Source of the DNA: Rhodospirillum sp.
Lineage (GTDB): Bacteria > Pseudomonadota > Alphaproteobacteria > Rhodospirillales > Rhodospirillaceae
Length of the DNA: 38,320 bases
Direction: 5' to 3'
Assembly (NCBI GenBank): GCA_021741145.1
Contig: JAIOYK010000055.1
Span: 1 to 38,320 of the forward strand
Shown: one piece after another, positions 15,966 to 28,539 of the stretch
How the letters are laid out: the number at the start of each line of letters is the position of its first letter
How positions within the stretch are numbered: position 1 is the first letter of the stretch
Notes under the pieces: model-generated
What the model saw: the letters and a program-made list of their open reading frames with translations, nothing else
Database searches by the model: none
What the model was told of the DNA's origin: nothing
Made by a program: the position numbers and the translations under genes

Positions 15966-17285
15966 CTACGCCTCTGGAAGCGCGGCGGCGGCCGTCTTCG
16001 CCGCGACGTAGACGGGCCGGACCTCATTCGGAATGAAGGCTCGGAGCGCGGTGAAGTTCCCTTCCCTGGCCATATCCTCGGCTCGGCGTCGGGTGCGTTG
16101 GTAGTCCGCCAGGGCGGAGCGGAAGACTTGGGCTTGGGGAGAGCGATCCCCGATTTCCCGGGCAAAGCGTCGCCAGTGGGTTTCGATCCGGTCGTCCAGC
16201 TTGGCCAGACGGGCGAAACAGGGCCGCGCTTCGTCAACGGTCCGTGAATTCATCATCAGGACATTGTTGACCCGCATGTCTTCAATCGCTTCCTGAATGG
16301 CCTGTTTGGCGGTCTTGTTCGTCGTCAGCGCGTCGGCCTCCCCTTTAATGGTTGCGACGGTATCAACAACACCCCGCAGGACTCCATTGCAGGTCTCCAC
16401 CGCCTCCGCGCCCGCGTGGATGGCGGCGCCAAGGCTATCCAGGTCGGTGCCCATCTCCCGCGCCAATTCCGTTTGGGTGTTCGCTTCCCCTTGGATGGTA
16501 TCCGTGACCCGCCGCGCCAGATCCACCTTCCCGGCGATATCCTCGAAGACCGCGCTGGCCTTGGTGGACAGGGCCACGGTCTCCTGAGCCCGGGTCCGGG
16601 CCCCCCCCATGGACTCCTCCACCGACCGGGTGGCCTTGCCAATCCGGTCGATCATGGCGGAGATATCCTGCGTGGCTTGTTGGGTGAGCTTGGCCAGACC
16701 ACGAACCTCCTCGGCGACCACGGCGAATCCGGCCCCCGCCGCCCCCGCCCGGGCCGCCTCGATGGCCGCGTTCAGCGCCAACAGGTTGGTCTGGGAGGCG
16801 ATTTGCCGGATGATCTCCACCGCTCCGGCGATCTCGCTCGACGCCGCGGTGACCTGGGAGAACTGGGCCGCCGCCGCCTCGATGGACCCGGCCAAATCCA
16901 ACACGGCCGTGGTGGACCGGCCCACGTCCGAGGCCCCCAACCGGGCCAAGTCCTGGGTTTCTTCGATTGTTCGCGAGCAATCAGCCGCCTGATCGGCGGA
17001 CCGGTTTAAACTTTCCAGGATGCCGTCACCCGCGGTCCGCACTCGGTTCATGCTTTCCCCTTGGCGGTCCACGCCCGACACGACCGCGGTGAACTGGGAG
17101 ACCAGGGTCGCGCTGTCCACGGAGAGATGGAGGCAGGTCTCGTCCAGGGTCGCGAGCAAGGCGGCGTGGACCCCCGCCGTGGTGGTCGACGGGGAGCCGC
17201 TTCCGCCGCCCTCGCTGTCGATGGGCGAATCACTGGGGGAGGCACCCTCCCCGGGTGTCCGGTGGATTGGCGTCACTTTGGACAT
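15966..17285 (-). CDS. Soluble methyl-accepting chemotaxis protein with C-terminal helical region
   Basis: 439 residues with no membrane helix or HAMP domain, so the receptor is cytoplasmic. A Ser/Gly-rich N-terminus (about residues 1-40) leads into helical coiled coil. The signalling tip follows with the highly conserved [20 protein letters not shown] and [22 protein letters not shown] near residues 155-200. After the signalling domain comes a 120-residue helical region (about 320-439: [40 protein letters not shown]) that resembles a four-helix sensor bundle, an inverted order compared with classical receptors. It should bind CheA/CheW. The ligand is unknown. The upstream gap 17286-17548 contains its AT-rich promoter region but no element I can define. 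Confidence 0.9.
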   Translation of the reverse strand: MSKVTPIHRTPGEGASPSDSPIDSEGGGSGSPSTTTAGVHAALLATLDETCLHLSVDSATLVSQFTAVVSGVDRQGESMNRVRTAGDGILESLNRSADQAADCSRTIEETQDLARLGASDVGRSTTAVLDLAGSIEAAAAQFSQVTAASSEIAGAVEIIRQIASQTNLLALNAAIEAARAGAAGAGFAVVAEEVRGLAKLTQQATQDISAMIDRIGKATRSVEESMGGARTRAQETVALSTKASAVFEDIAGKVDLARRVTDTIQGEANTQTELAREMGTDLDSLGAAIHAGAEAVETCNGVLRGVVDTVATIKGEADALTTNKTAKQAIQEAIEDMRVNNVLMMNSRTVDEARPCFARLAKLDDRIETHWRRFAREIGDRSPQAQVFRSALADYQRTRRRAEDMAREGNFTALRAFIPNEVRPVYVAAKTAAAALPEA

Positions 17286-17548
17286 GGAAGATTCCCGTTC
17301 CCTTGAGCCGGTTGTCCCGGCTCGATTGTATGAGCTTGGGAAAAACCTAATCGGAGGGTGAACGGGAGATCAAGAAAATAACGGATATGGTAAAAAATAT
17401 CGACTTTTCCGCGTCAATTCACTGGCTCCGGTACCCCTCGTGCCCCGAGGCCATCAAAAGAGTCGTCGGGCAGTGCACGCGGTTTTTCGGTTATGCCTCA
17501 TTTTTGCAAAATCCGGCTGAAGCCATCTTTTGGGTCGATGTCCGAACC

Positions 17549-18079
17549 TCACAGGCTGGGGCTGTCTTCGGTACTGGGCACGGCTTCGGCGATGGTGGCC
17601 AAATGTCGGTCCCGCCAGCTTTCCGACAAGCCCGCTCCGGCCAGTTCCACCGCGGCGCGCAGGGCCGCGAGAACGGAGGCGCGGGTGCCGGTCTGGCCCG
17701 GGGGAAGCTTGGCGTGCAGGGCCAGGGCATCCAGGGACAGGCGTTCAGCTTCCAGTTCCACGGTCTTGATGCGAGAGCGAAGCTCGGCCGCGGCCTTGTC
17801 CAGGTCCCGATGGGGAGGCTGGCTGCTTTTCATGGTTCGGCGCACGGTGCGCAGGGGGCGGATGACCGATTCCCGCCAGGGGCCGATGCGCTGGTCCAGC
17901 GCTTCAAGCAGGGAGCGGTCGACCGTTGCGCCCCGGTGGGACGCGGCCCAGGCGGCGAACAGGAGCAAGGGCACGTCCACTCCGGCTTCATCCTGGAGCG
18001 CCAAGCAGGCGGTTTCCACGCCGGATCGGGCATGCAGGGCGACGGCGAACCGCCAAAGATCTTCCGCATCGGCGCTCAT
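17549..18079 (-). CDS. TIGR02444-family protein
   Basis: 176 residues. The opening DLWRFAVALHARSGVETACL and LQDEAGVDVPLLLFAAWAAS match the conserved core of TIGR02444, a family of unknown function common in proteobacteria. A helical C-terminal half (ELRSRIKTVELEAERLSLDA) follows. ATG at 18079 is chosen because GGGAGAG precedes it and the family N-terminus begins there; the frame is open to 18325 but that part overlaps the upstream gene. It is 46 bases downstream of another small minus-strand gene and probably cotranscribed. No catalytic motif is apparent. Confidence 0.82.
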   Translation of the reverse strand: MSADAEDLWRFAVALHARSGVETACLALQDEAGVDVPLLLFAAWAASHRGATVDRSLLEALDQRIGPWRESVIRPLRTVRRTMKSSQPPHRDLDKAAAELRSRIKTVELEAERLSLDALALHAKLPPGQTGTRASVLAALRAAVELAGAGLSESWRDRHLATIAEAVPSTEDSPSL

Positions 18080-18125
18080 TTTGAACTCTCCCAGACTCCC
18101 CGCGCGATAGCTGGGGGGTGTCCCA

Positions 18126-18515
18126 TTAAAAGGTTTCTCCATTGGTGACTTCGACCGCGTCGAAGACGAAGCCGAGGTACCGGTCCACGTCTTCCCGCGC
18201 GCAATCGTCGGGTAGGTCTGGCAGATCCATATGGATCCCCTCGTCCTCCAACAACTGGCGGGCGCGGGCGAAATGGAAATCCCGGTATGCCGCCGTGGTG
18301 CGGAACCGGGCGTTGAAGGCGTCAACCTCCTCTCTCCGTGCGTCGAATAGGGCCCGACGCTCGTCGGTCTCCAGGGGACCGGGTTTGGCCAGAAGTTCCA
18401 GGCGAACCGCCTTGGCCCGCTCCAATCGCTCGAACCAATCGGGGTCGTATTCGGACATGGGACGGGTGCCGGGGGGGAGGGGATCCTCGTCGTCGTCCAG
18501 CAAGGCGGGAGTCAT
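18126..18515 (-). CDS. Unknown 129-residue protein
   Basis: Not recognised. The frame is open from 18704; ATG at 18515 (MTPALLDDDEDPLPPGTRPM) gives a plausible acidic N-terminus, and ATG at 18458 (MSEYDPDWFERLERA) is an alternative. Neither has a strong ribosome-binding site. The product is highly charged and probably helical (RRALFDARREEVDAFNARFR, FHFARARQLLEDEGI), soluble, with no signal peptide. It sits just upstream of the TIGR02444 gene on the same strand and divergent from the Na/Pi cotransporter. Existence is likely from length and codon usage; the start is uncertain. Confidence 0.6.
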   Translation of the reverse strand: MTPALLDDDEDPLPPGTRPMSEYDPDWFERLERAKAVRLELLAKPGPLETDERRALFDARREEVDAFNARFRTTAAYRDFHFARARQLLEDEGIHMDLPDLPDDCAREDVDRYLGFVFDAVEVTNGETF

Positions 18516-18754
18516 GGTCTGGCTCGGTCCTGTCTCTCTCACGGGATCATGGGGATCGGGCGCGTCCGCGCCCGGCCAACCGACGGGGGAGGGGCCGGGA
18601 TTATGGGCGTTCAGGCCGAGAGAGGCAATTGTTTCGAAGCAAAAACCGATACCCGCTTGAATCGGTGAGAAGACGCACCATGTGCGCAGCCTCATTGAGG
18701 GCATATGACGAAAATGCTACATTGAGGTCCGTTTCCTCCCCAAGGATGTCCCCC

Positions 18755-20614
18755 ATGGTCTTCCCCCATTCCCGCGTTCTGTCCGGCCCCCTGGCGGGGC
18801 GTGCTCTTCTCTTCACCGTGCTCGCCCTACTGATCTGGATGTTCTGGACAAGCCCGGACGGCACTCGGGTGGCCGCGGGCGTGGCGGTCTTCCTGTTTGG
18901 CATGCGCTTCATGGAGGACGGTTTTCGCGCATTCACGGGCGGTGCGCTGGAGCGCTTGTTGGCGCGCTGCACGGGCTCGATCTGGATGGCACTTCTGTTC
19001 GGCGTGTTTGTGACGGCCCTGGTGCAATCCAGTTCCTTGGTTTCGGTCCTGACCATTTCCTTCATGAGCGCCGGTCTGCTCTCCCTGCGCGGCGGGATCG
19101 GGATCATCTTCGGGGCCAACCTGGGGACGACGACGGGCGCCTGGTTGGTGGCGGGTCTGGGTTTCAAGGTGGACTTGGCCGCCTACGCCTTGCCCATGCT
19201 GGTGATGGGGGCGGCCCTGGGATTCCAGAAAGGTAAGACCTGGCGGGGGGCTGGACTGGCGCTGGCGGGCTTGGGCTTCCTGTTCATGGGCATCCAGGAG
19301 ATGAAGGATGGCTTCGATGCCTTCCGCGATACCATCGATCTCGCGGCCTTCGCCATGCCCGGTATTCCGGGGCTGCTGGTCTACGCCTTGCTGGGGACCA
19401 TCGCGACGGTCATCATGCAGTCCAGCCATGCCACGTTGATCCTCATCCTGACGGCGCTGTCCGCCGGTCAAATCACCTATGAGAACGGGCTCGCCCTGGC
19501 CATCGGCGCCAACCTGGGCACGACCATCACCGCGGTGTTGGGTGCCCTTGGGGCCAACGCCGCGGGACGTAGGCTCGCCGCGGCCCATGTCGCGTTTAAT
19601 GGGGTGACGGGCTTGGTCGCCATCCTGGCCCTGCCGCTGTTCAAATGGGGGGTGGAAGAGGTGGCCCTGGCCGTGGGTCTGGCGTCGGACGACCTGACCA
19701 TGCGGCTGGCCATCTTCCACAGCCTGTTCAATCTGGTGGGCGTGGCCCTGATGCTCCCCCTGGTTGGGCGCTTGGAAGACCTTCTCTATCGTGTTCTACC
19801 GGACCGAACAGCCCACGTCACCCAACCCAAGTACCTGTCCGACACGGCGCTGGCCTTCCCCGAAGCCGCCCTGGAGGCCGCCCGCAAGGAGGTCTCCCGT
19901 CTGTACGACCACACCCGGGAAGTGGCCTGCGCCGCCCTGGGTCTGGATCCCCGGGTCTTGGCGGGGGAGGGGGATTTGCACGCCAGTCTGGCGGCGGTTC
20001 CTCCCGACCCGGCCCTGGACGTGGAGATGCTCTACGACACTCGGATCAAGCCCTTGCATGCCGCCATCGTGGAGTTCATTGCCCGGGCGGGATCCTCCCG
20101 GGCGCCGGAAACCCGACCGTTGATGGGGCTCTACCGGGCATCGAACCGCATGGCCCAGGCGGTCAAGGACATGAAGCATCTGCATAAGAACGCCTCGCGG
20201 ATGGCCTTGGGGGGGAATGAACGGGCCCGGGAGGAGTATCTGAAGCTCCGCGTCGCGGTGGGGGAAATGCTCCGGGCGGTGGATGTCCTGTTGCACGAGG
20301 ACGCGGAGTCGCGGGACCCCTTGGCGCTGGACCTGGTGAAAGTGGACATGGAGCGAGCCGATCCCATGGCCGATGGCCATGTGGAACGGCTGATTCGCGC
20401 GGGCGCCATGCCGGGAACGGTGGCGACGTCATTGGTCAATGATTTCGGCTATGCCCGTCGGATAGTATGGAATCTCGCCGATGCCGCCCTGTCCATGGTC
20501 GGCGTGAACAAGGACGGTGATGCCAATGTGGCCGAAAGCCTCGCCCTGACCGAGGGCGAAGTCATGGCCCTGGGCCACGGCGGGCCGCCCACCGGCGGAG
20601 AGGGGAAGACATGA
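18755..20614 (+). CDS. Na/Pi cotransporter family protein with PhoU-like C-terminal domain
   Basis: 619-residue inner-membrane protein of the NptA/YjbB type. Two repeated membrane halves each carry the Na/Pi signature: FVTALVQSSSLVSVLTISF with GANLGTTTGAWL, and VIMQSSHATLILILTALSAG with GANLGTTITAVLGALG. The paired QSS motifs form the substrate site in this family. After about residue 370 the protein is cytoplasmic and helical with PhoU-like character (EAALEAARKEVSRLYDHTRE). ATG at 18755 has AAGGA upstream; ATG at 18746 is in frame but lacks spacing. The stop overlaps the next start as ATGA, so the following small gene is translationally coupled. Likely role: phosphate uptake or efflux. Confidence 0.88.
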   Translation: MVFPHSRVLSGPLAGRALLFTVLALLIWMFWTSPDGTRVAAGVAVFLFGMRFMEDGFRAFTGGALERLLARCTGSIWMALLFGVFVTALVQSSSLVSVLTISFMSAGLLSLRGGIGIIFGANLGTTTGAWLVAGLGFKVDLAAYALPMLVMGAALGFQKGKTWRGAGLALAGLGFLFMGIQEMKDGFDAFRDTIDLAAFAMPGIPGLLVYALLGTIATVIMQSSHATLILILTALSAGQITYENGLALAIGANLGTTITAVLGALGANAAGRRLAAAHVAFNGVTGLVAILALPLFKWGVEEVALAVGLASDDLTMRLAIFHSLFNLVGVALMLPLVGRLEDLLYRVLPDRTAHVTQPKYLSDTALAFPEAALEAARKEVSRLYDHTREVACAALGLDPRVLAGEGDLHASLAAVPPDPALDVEMLYDTRIKPLHAAIVEFIARAGSSRAPETRPLMGLYRASNRMAQAVKDMKHLHKNASRMALGGNERAREEYLKLRVAVGEMLRAVDVLLHEDAESRDPLALDLVKVDMERADPMADGHVERLIRAGAMPGTVATSLVNDFGYARRIVWNLADAALSMVGVNKDGDANVAESLALTEGEVMALGHGGPPTGGEGKT

Positions 20615-20862
20615 GCACCAAGAAACTGATCGCCCTGGCCTTGCGTTTGATCGAGGATCTCCGGGACGAGGGCAAGGGGAAAACCCGCAAGGCCTTGAAG
20701 GACACGGCGCATAAGCTGCGCAAGCGGTCGCGGACGTTCCGGGAAAAACGGGATGCCGCCGAGGACGAGGCCGAACGCCTGAAATACGAGGAAAAGCTGT
20801 TGGTCACCCGCATCCACCGGGAGAAGGCCATCCAGGCTCTGAAGGACCTGAACAGGGAGTAG
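20611..20862 (+). CDS. Small coiled-coil protein (83 aa), coupled to Na/Pi cotransporter
   Basis: 83 residues, very rich in Lys, Arg and Glu, almost certainly a single long helix or helical hairpin (DEGKGKTRKALKDTAHKLRK, EAERLKYEEKLLVTRIHREK). Its ATG lies inside the stop of the cotransporter gene (ATGA), so it is translated by coupling, and the next gene begins 5 bases after its stop. I do not recognise a family. Position suggests an accessory or regulatory partner of the transporter, which is inference. Confidence 0.75.
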   Translation: MSTKKLIALALRLIEDLRDEGKGKTRKALKDTAHKLRKRSRTFREKRDAAEDEAERLKYEEKLLVTRIHREKAIQALKDLNRE

Positions 20863-20866
20863 CGAC

Positions 20867-21535
20867 TTGGGTGGTTTCGGTGAACTGGTCCTGGCCCTGG
20901 GGGTTTTCCTCGGGTCGCATGCCGTCGCGGGTATGCCGGGGGTTCGCGCCCGGCTGGTCGGCGCAGGGGGAGAGCGGGCCTATCTGATCCTTTATTCGGC
21001 CCTGTCCCTGGGGCTGTTGGGCTGGTTGATCTCCGCGGCCCAGCGCGCGCCCTATCTGGAACTCTGGCCGCCCCAGCCCTGGGCGCCCCATCTTTTGGTG
21101 GCGGGGATGCCCGTCGTCGCCATCCTGTGGACCGCGACCCTGACCGAGGCCAATCCCTTCAGCCTGAGTGTCAACCGTCGGGCCTTCGACCCCAATCGTC
21201 CGGGCTTGCCCGGGTTGGTGCGTCATCCCCTGTTCGTCGGGTTCGCGCTCTGGGCGGCGGGGCATGTGGTCGCCAATGGGGATCTGGCGGGGCTGCTGCT
21301 GTTCGGCCCGATGCTGATCCTGTCGCTGCTCGGGCCGTTGGTCGCCCGGCGCAAGGCCGCCCGGCGCCATGGGGCGGAGCGCCTCGCCCAATGGGACCGC
21401 GCCATGGCCGCGGCACCCCTGTCCCGGAAGCTGCCGGGGGTTCGGACGGTGCTCTATGGATTGCTGCTGTACTTCGCCCTGTTGGGGCTCCATGGACCGC
21501 TGTTCGGCATCGATCCGACGGCCTTGGTGGGATGA
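20867..21535 (+). CDS. NnrU-family membrane protein
   Basis: 222-residue multi-pass membrane protein (about six helices) with NnrU features: LGVFLGSHAVAGMPGVRARL at the start, RRAFDPNRPGLPGLVRHPLF and GFALWAAGHVVANGDLAGLLLF in the middle. NnrU proteins were named from nitric-oxide-related gene clusters and resemble isoprenylcysteine methyltransferase-like membrane proteins; the biochemical role is unsettled. The start is TTG at 20867, supported by GGGAG 7 bases upstream; no in-frame ATG precedes the conserved region. It is the last gene of the cotransporter run and is convergent, by 6 bases, with the hydrolase. Confidence 0.85.
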   Translation: MGGFGELVLALGVFLGSHAVAGMPGVRARLVGAGGERAYLILYSALSLGLLGWLISAAQRAPYLELWPPQPWAPHLLVAGMPVVAILWTATLTEANPFSLSVNRRAFDPNRPGLPGLVRHPLFVGFALWAAGHVVANGDLAGLLLFGPMLILSLLGPLVARRKAARRHGAERLAQWDRAMAAAPLSRKLPGVRTVLYGLLLYFALLGLHGPLFGIDPTALVG

Positions 21536-21541
21536 GTTCCC

Positions 21542-24489
<2,948 letters not shown>

Positions 24490-24533
24490 TTAAGGGGAGT
24501 AACGACCGTTTTAGACCACCCCACGTTCGGAGG

Positions 24534-24564
24534 AAACGGAGATTGCGTTGGGGGAACGCCGTTT
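24534..24564 (-). terminator. Stem-loop just after the chemoreceptor stop codon
   Basis: Inner arms GCGTT (24545-24549) and AACGC (24555-24559) around a GGGGG loop, with an outer AAACG/CGTTT pair (24534-24538 and 24560-24564) and a 6-base bulge. It begins at the stop codon of the chemoreceptor gene and lies 70 bases upstream of ligA. The downstream U-content is modest, so termination efficiency is uncertain. Confidence 0.4.
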
Positions 24565-26719
24565 ACCCCCGTCGCACCTCGTCCATGAAGCGGGAGACTT
24601 CCGCCCGCAGGTGTTCGGCCTGTTTGGACAGGTCGGTCGCCGACTCCTTGATCTGGGTGGCCGCGTCGCCGGTCTCCCGTGCGGCGTCCCCCACTCCGGC
24701 GATGGTGTTGGAAACTTCTTGGGTGCCCACGGCCGCCTGTTCCACATTGCGGGCGATTTCCCCGGTGGCCGCGGTCTGCTGCTCGATGGCCGCGGCGACG
24801 GAGCCGGAGATTTCGTGCATTTCCGTGATCACCTGGGTGATCGCCCCCATGGCGGAGACGGCGCTCTCCGTGCCGGTCCGCACCAGGGTGATCTGATCGG
24901 CGATCCGTTTGGTGGCCTGGGCGGTCTGGTGGGCCAATTGCTTAACCTCGCCAGCCACGACGGCGAATCCCTTGCCCGCGTCGCCCGCTCGCGCCGCCTC
25001 GATGGTGGCGTTCAGCGCCAGCAGGTTGGTCTGGCTGGCGATGTCGGTGATCAGCCGCACGATCTCGCCAATGTGCTCCACGTTGGCCGATAGTTCGGTG
25101 ATGTTGGCCGATGTCTCCTCCGACTGGCGCATGGCCTGGTCGGCGACCGTGGAGGAGCGGTTGACCTGGCGGTTGATTTCCTCGATGGAGGCATTCAACT
25201 CCTCCGTCGCCGCGGCCACGGTCTGGACATTGGCGCTGGCCTGATTGGCCGAGGCTGCAACCTGGGTCGCTTGGGCGCTGGCATGGGTGGCGGTGACGGA
25301 CATTTGGGTCGAAGCGGCCTGAAGTTCCGTCGCGGCGGAACCAACAGCGTCCACGACGCCACTCACATCCCGCTGGAAGGCGTCGGTCATGGACCGCAGG
25401 GCGGCCTTGCGCTCGGCCTCGGCCTGACGCTTGTTCTCCTCGGCTTCCGCTTCCAGGGCCCGGACCCGGGCCAACTGCTCCTTGAAATGGGACACGGAAT
25501 CGGCCATGGCGCCGATCTCGTCCCCCCGGTCCGTATGGGGAATGACCACGGACATGTCGTTCTCCGACAGCCGATGCATGATGGTGATCATGGCCGTCAG
25601 GGGGCGGGTCAGGTTCTGGGCGATGTAAATACCAATGCCCGAGGCGACCGCCGCGACCATGGCGGCCAGCCCGAGCATGATCCATTTGGTCTCGCGGGCG
25701 GAGGCCAGGACCTCGTCCGTACCCACGTCCTGGATCACGGCCCAGGTGACTCCATGGAAGGTCAGGGGGCCGAAGACCGAAAGCACATCCAAGCCCTGGG
25801 CATTCTGGGTTACCAGGGCTCCGGATTGGCCCGCCAACGCGGCGCTGGTGGAGGGAGTATCGACCTTCCGCATGAGAATGGTGGACTCCTTGGACAGGCG
25901 GGAGTCGGAGCGCATCAGGCCATCGGTCCCAACAATGTACAGGTCCGCGGTGGCGCTGTCGTTGTCCTGGTCGATCAGGATGTCATTGATCCGGTCGATA
26001 GGCATCTGGAAGGCCAGCACGCCCAAATCGGCTCCATCCGCGGCCTTCACGGGAGTCGCGATGAAACTGGCCGGGGCATCCGCGCTTGGGGCATAGGACT
26101 CGAAGTCGGTGAAGGCCACGGTTTCGGCGGCCTTGCCCAGGGCGTTCCGGAAGACAGTCGCCAACCCGGTCTTCGACCAGGGGCCGGATAGCAGGTTGGT
26201 GGCGAAATCGCGTTCCTTGAAGACCGTGTAGACCACGTTGCCCTTAAGGTCGATCAGGAAAATATCGTAGTAGCCCCGGTCCTGTTGGACCGTCCGGAGC
26301 CAGGGATGGATCGTCGCGTGGGCGGTGGAATAGGCCGACCCATCCCCGGCATCGTCCAGGTCCTGACGCTTGCCGAGTGGATGGGGGTTGTTCGTGATGT
26401 ATAAGTCCTGAAGGCTGTGTGTCGCGTCGGACCCGAGGGTCCCGAATGTTTCGGATAAGCCTATCAAGGTTGAATGGATGGAGGGATCCGTCGATAGGAT
26501 CGAAAGGTCCCGGTCGATGCTGTTCAGATAGGATTCCAGTTCGGCACGTTTGGACTCGTGGATGCCCCTCAGCCCATTGGTCGCCTCCTCTTCCAGAGCA
26601 ATTCCCGAGCGGTGGACCGCGATCCCCCCGGTCACCGCGACAGCCAGGATGGCGAGGAGGGCGATGGCCAAGGGCAATTTGATGGCGATGCGGATGGCAT
26701 TTAGCGGATTGGAACGCAT
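24563..26719 (-). CDS. Membrane methyl-accepting chemotaxis protein with Cache-type sensor
   Basis: 718 residues. The first membrane helix (about 12-32, [20 protein letters not shown]) is followed by a periplasmic sensor of about 320 residues with dCache-like segments ([56 protein letters not shown]). A second helix (about 355-378), a HAMP domain ([20 protein letters not shown]) and a signalling domain with the tip [20 protein letters not shown] follow. ATG at 26719 has GGAGGGG upstream; the frame extends to 26899 without support. It should sense a small periplasmic ligand and signal to CheA; the ligand class is unknown. Confidence 0.93.
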   Translation of the reverse strand: MRSNPLNAIRIAIKLPLAIALLAILAVAVTGGIAVHRSGIALEEEATNGLRGIHESKRAELESYLNSIDRDLSILSTDPSIHSTLIGLSETFGTLGSDATHSLQDLYITNNPHPLGKRQDLDDAGDGSAYSTAHATIHPWLRTVQQDRGYYDIFLIDLKGNVVYTVFKERDFATNLLSGPWSKTGLATVFRNALGKAAETVAFTDFESYAPSADAPASFIATPVKAADGADLGVLAFQMPIDRINDILIDQDNDSATADLYIVGTDGLMRSDSRLSKESTILMRKVDTPSTSAALAGQSGALVTQNAQGLDVLSVFGPLTFHGVTWAVIQDVGTDEVLASARETKWIMLGLAAMVAAVASGIGIYIAQNLTRPLTAMITIMHRLSENDMSVVIPHTDRGDEIGAMADSVSHFKEQLARVRALEAEAEENKRQAEAERKAALRSMTDAFQRDVSGVVDAVGSAATELQAASTQMSVTATHASAQATQVAASANQASANVQTVAAATEELNASIEEINRQVNRSSTVADQAMRQSEETSANITELSANVEHIGEIVRLITDIASQTNLLALNATIEAARAGDAGKGFAVVAGEVKQLAHQTAQATKRIADQITLVRTGTESAVSAMGAITQVITEMHEISGSVAAAIEQQTAATGEIARNVEQAAVGTQEVSNTIAGVGDAARETGDAATQIKESATDLSKQAEHLRAEVSRFMDEVRRG

Positions 26720-26762
26720 GGTGCACCCCTCCAATAGGCGCGGGTATCTTGACTTGTTTGCG

Positions 26763-26782
26763 TTCGGCCCAGGGTGGCCGAA
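26763..26782. repeat. Inverted repeat TTCGGCC-N6-GGCCGAA in the chemoreceptor upstream region
   Basis: Perfect 7-base arms with a 6-base centre, about 45-65 bases upstream of the chemoreceptor start. Its spacing suits either an operator near the promoter or a hairpin in the 5' untranslated RNA. No regulator is known. Confidence 0.45.
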
Positions 26783-26917
26783 TGGAATGTTGATGAGACC
26801 TTCAGGACGGTCGGAAGTCTGGTCAGACCCATTAAGGGATTTAAGGGAAAGACCCTTTCTTCGCCGGAGAGATCGCCCAATGGGCGAAAAAGGCGGCATT
26901 CAATGGTGGGAGGGTAG

Positions 26918-26941
26918 GTATTTCAAATGAGTATTTCAAAT
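26918..26941. repeat. Direct repeat of GTATTTCAAAT
   Basis: Two identical 11-base copies at 26918-26928 and 26931-26941 (13-base period) in an AT-rich stretch about 200 bases upstream of the chemoreceptor start. Close-spaced direct repeats of this kind are typical of regulator binding sites. The function here is inferred from position only. Confidence 0.6.
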
Positions 26942-27175
26942 TATTTTCGTGTAACAGCTCGTCTGTTTTGTGAGATGGATTTTCACCGAATGATCGGGAT
27001 GTCGGGGGTGTGATCCATGCGACTCCCGTGGGTGTTGGTTTCGGCCCGCCGTATTTGAGAGGCTCGGATTCATGGCGTTGGTTGAGTGACGGGGGAAGAG
27101 CGTCGGGGGGTGGGCAGGGGGTGACGACCCTTTTCGTGCCCCGATGCTGTCACGGGATTGGGCGACGGCGATGAA

Positions 27176-28399
27176 TTAGGAGGCCGCGACGTCCACGGGG
27201 GTTGTGGGGGCCGCCGCCGTGGGGGGGGCCGTGGCGGTTACCATTTCCTCGCCCAGGGTCACGACCCGGTCGCGGCCGGATTTCTTTGCCTTGTACATCC
27301 GCTTGTCGGCCAACTCGACAAGGTCGGACCAATCGGAGCTCTTGTCCTCGACCATCTCGGCGACGCCGATGCTCGCGGTTTGGGGTTCCCCGTCGGGGCG
27401 GTCGCCCAGCCCCAATTCCCGCAGACGGAGGATGGCGTTGAGGGCTCCCACACCGGTGGTGTTGGGCATCATGATGATGAATTCCTCCCCCCCCCAGCGG
27501 ACAACGATATCTCCCCGGCGCAGGACCTTGCGGAAGGAGTCCGCGGCCCGCTTGAGGGTCTTGTCCCCCTCCTCGTGCCCGAACCGGTCGTTCACGGACT
27601 TGAAATGGTCCAGGTCGAGGAAGGCGATGGCCAGCGGCAATCCAGACCGCTGGGAGCTGTTGAACTGGACGTCCAGCAGTTCCTCGCCCACCCGGCGGGT
27701 ATAGGCCCGGGTCAGGCCGTCATGGGCGGCCTGATTGACCAGTTGGGTCATGAAGTGCAATTGGCTCATGCCCGCCAGCGTGGCCACCACGGCCAGCAGG
27801 GTCAGCAGCCAAAGCGCCCCCAGGTAGTAGTTGAAGGGCTCCACCGGAAAGCCGAGCAGGGCAACGCCCAATTGGGAGAGGATCAAGGGCGTGGCGAGCA
27901 CGGCCCCTTCCACGGCGGTGATGGGGAAGACCGCCAGACCCGCGACCATCACGAAGGGCAGGAAGGCATAGCCCGAGGCGAAGACCTGCTGAAGGGCGGT
28001 CAGTTTGAAATTGGCCAACGATGGAACGCTGATGAGGAAAAAGAGGCAGGGAACGGCCAACAGAAAGGCCAACGCGGTCAGGGCCGACCGCATGCGTTCC
28101 GTATTTCGGAACCCCAGGGCGATGGCGGCGAAGGTGACCGTGGCTCCCACCCGAAGGGCGGTCAGGATACCCCACAAGGGCCAGGGGAACATCATCATGT
28201 CCACCACGATCCACAGGGGGGTCAGTACGGCGAAGGTCATGGCGACCCAGCGCACGCGGGAAATGATCAGTATGGCTCGGCGGCGTTGGACGAGGGGTGA
28301 ATGCCCGATTGGTAGAACAAGGTCGTACATGAGATCCGCGGTGAGTTCATTCGTGATCCGAGCCAATGCGCCACTCATATTCGGTCCCGGTTTGGCCAT
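27176..28399 (-). CDS. Membrane-bound diguanylate cyclase
   Basis: 407 residues. After a 45-residue cytoplasmic start come about six hydrophobic helices (between about residues 47 and 215), forming a membrane sensor similar in layout to MASE-type domains. The GGDEF domain follows from AAHDGLTRAYTRRVGEELLD, with metal-binding FLDLDHFKSVND and active-site GGEEF at about 303-307. The I-site RRGD (294-297) is canonical RxxD, so product inhibition is expected. A short Ala/Thr/Pro-rich tail ends the protein. The start may be ATG at 28399 or the ATG seven codons later, which has GGGA upstream. It should make cyclic-di-GMP in response to a membrane or respiratory signal not identifiable here. Confidence 0.9.
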   Translation of the reverse strand: MAKPGPNMSGALARITNELTADLMYDLVLPIGHSPLVQRRRAILIISRVRWVAMTFAVLTPLWIVVDMMMFPWPLWGILTALRVGATVTFAAIALGFRNTERMRSALTALAFLLAVPCLFFLISVPSLANFKLTALQQVFASGYAFLPFVMVAGLAVFPITAVEGAVLATPLILSQLGVALLGFPVEPFNYYLGALWLLTLLAVVATLAGMSQLHFMTQLVNQAAHDGLTRAYTRRVGEELLDVQFNSSQRSGLPLAIAFLDLDHFKSVNDRFGHEEGDKTLKRAADSFRKVLRRGDIVVRWGGEEFIIMMPNTTGVGALNAILRLRELGLGDRPDGEPQTASIGVAEMVEDKSSDWSDLVELADKRMYKAKKSGRDRVVTLGEEMVTATAPPTAAAPTTPVDVAAS

Positions 28400-28489
28400 A
28401 GCCGCTTGCCCGTAGGCCCCCCTATCTTACGCATTTTTCCGTAACATAGGGGCTATGGGGTAGGATGTAAAACGAATCCACTTCAATCG

Positions 28490-28538
28490 TATGGATTTTG
28501 GATCCATATATCCCATAATAGTGTCGATTTTGGATCCA
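28490..28538. repeat. Paired TGGATCCA palindromes within a 13-base direct repeat
   Basis: GATTTTGGATCCA occurs at 28494-28506 and 28526-28538, 32 bases apart, and each copy ends in the perfect palindrome TGGATCCA. The left copy also lies in the inverted repeat TATGGAT/ATCCATA (28490-28496 and 28502-28508). A related AATCCACTT is at about 28475. All lie in the 140-base gap upstream of the diguanylate cyclase gene and just after the dgcA-like stop. This could be a two-site operator. Confidence 0.6.
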
Positions 28539-28539
28539 C

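Larger units (their letters stand above)
26720..27175. other. 456-base intergenic region with repeats, no gene seen
   Basis: This gap between two minus-strand genes holds no reading frame I would call. It should contain the chemoreceptor promoter. Seen inside: a dyad TTCGGCC/GGCCGAA (26763-26769 and 26776-26782), an AT-rich stretch near 26915-26990 with a direct repeat, and G-rich sequence at 27085-27130 without clear structure. Confidence 0.7.

Noticed and set aside
17387-18148. Plus-strand open frame starting in the AT-rich gap
   Set aside because: Most of it is antisense to the TIGR02444 gene, and the first part shows no ribosome-binding site or family resemblance.
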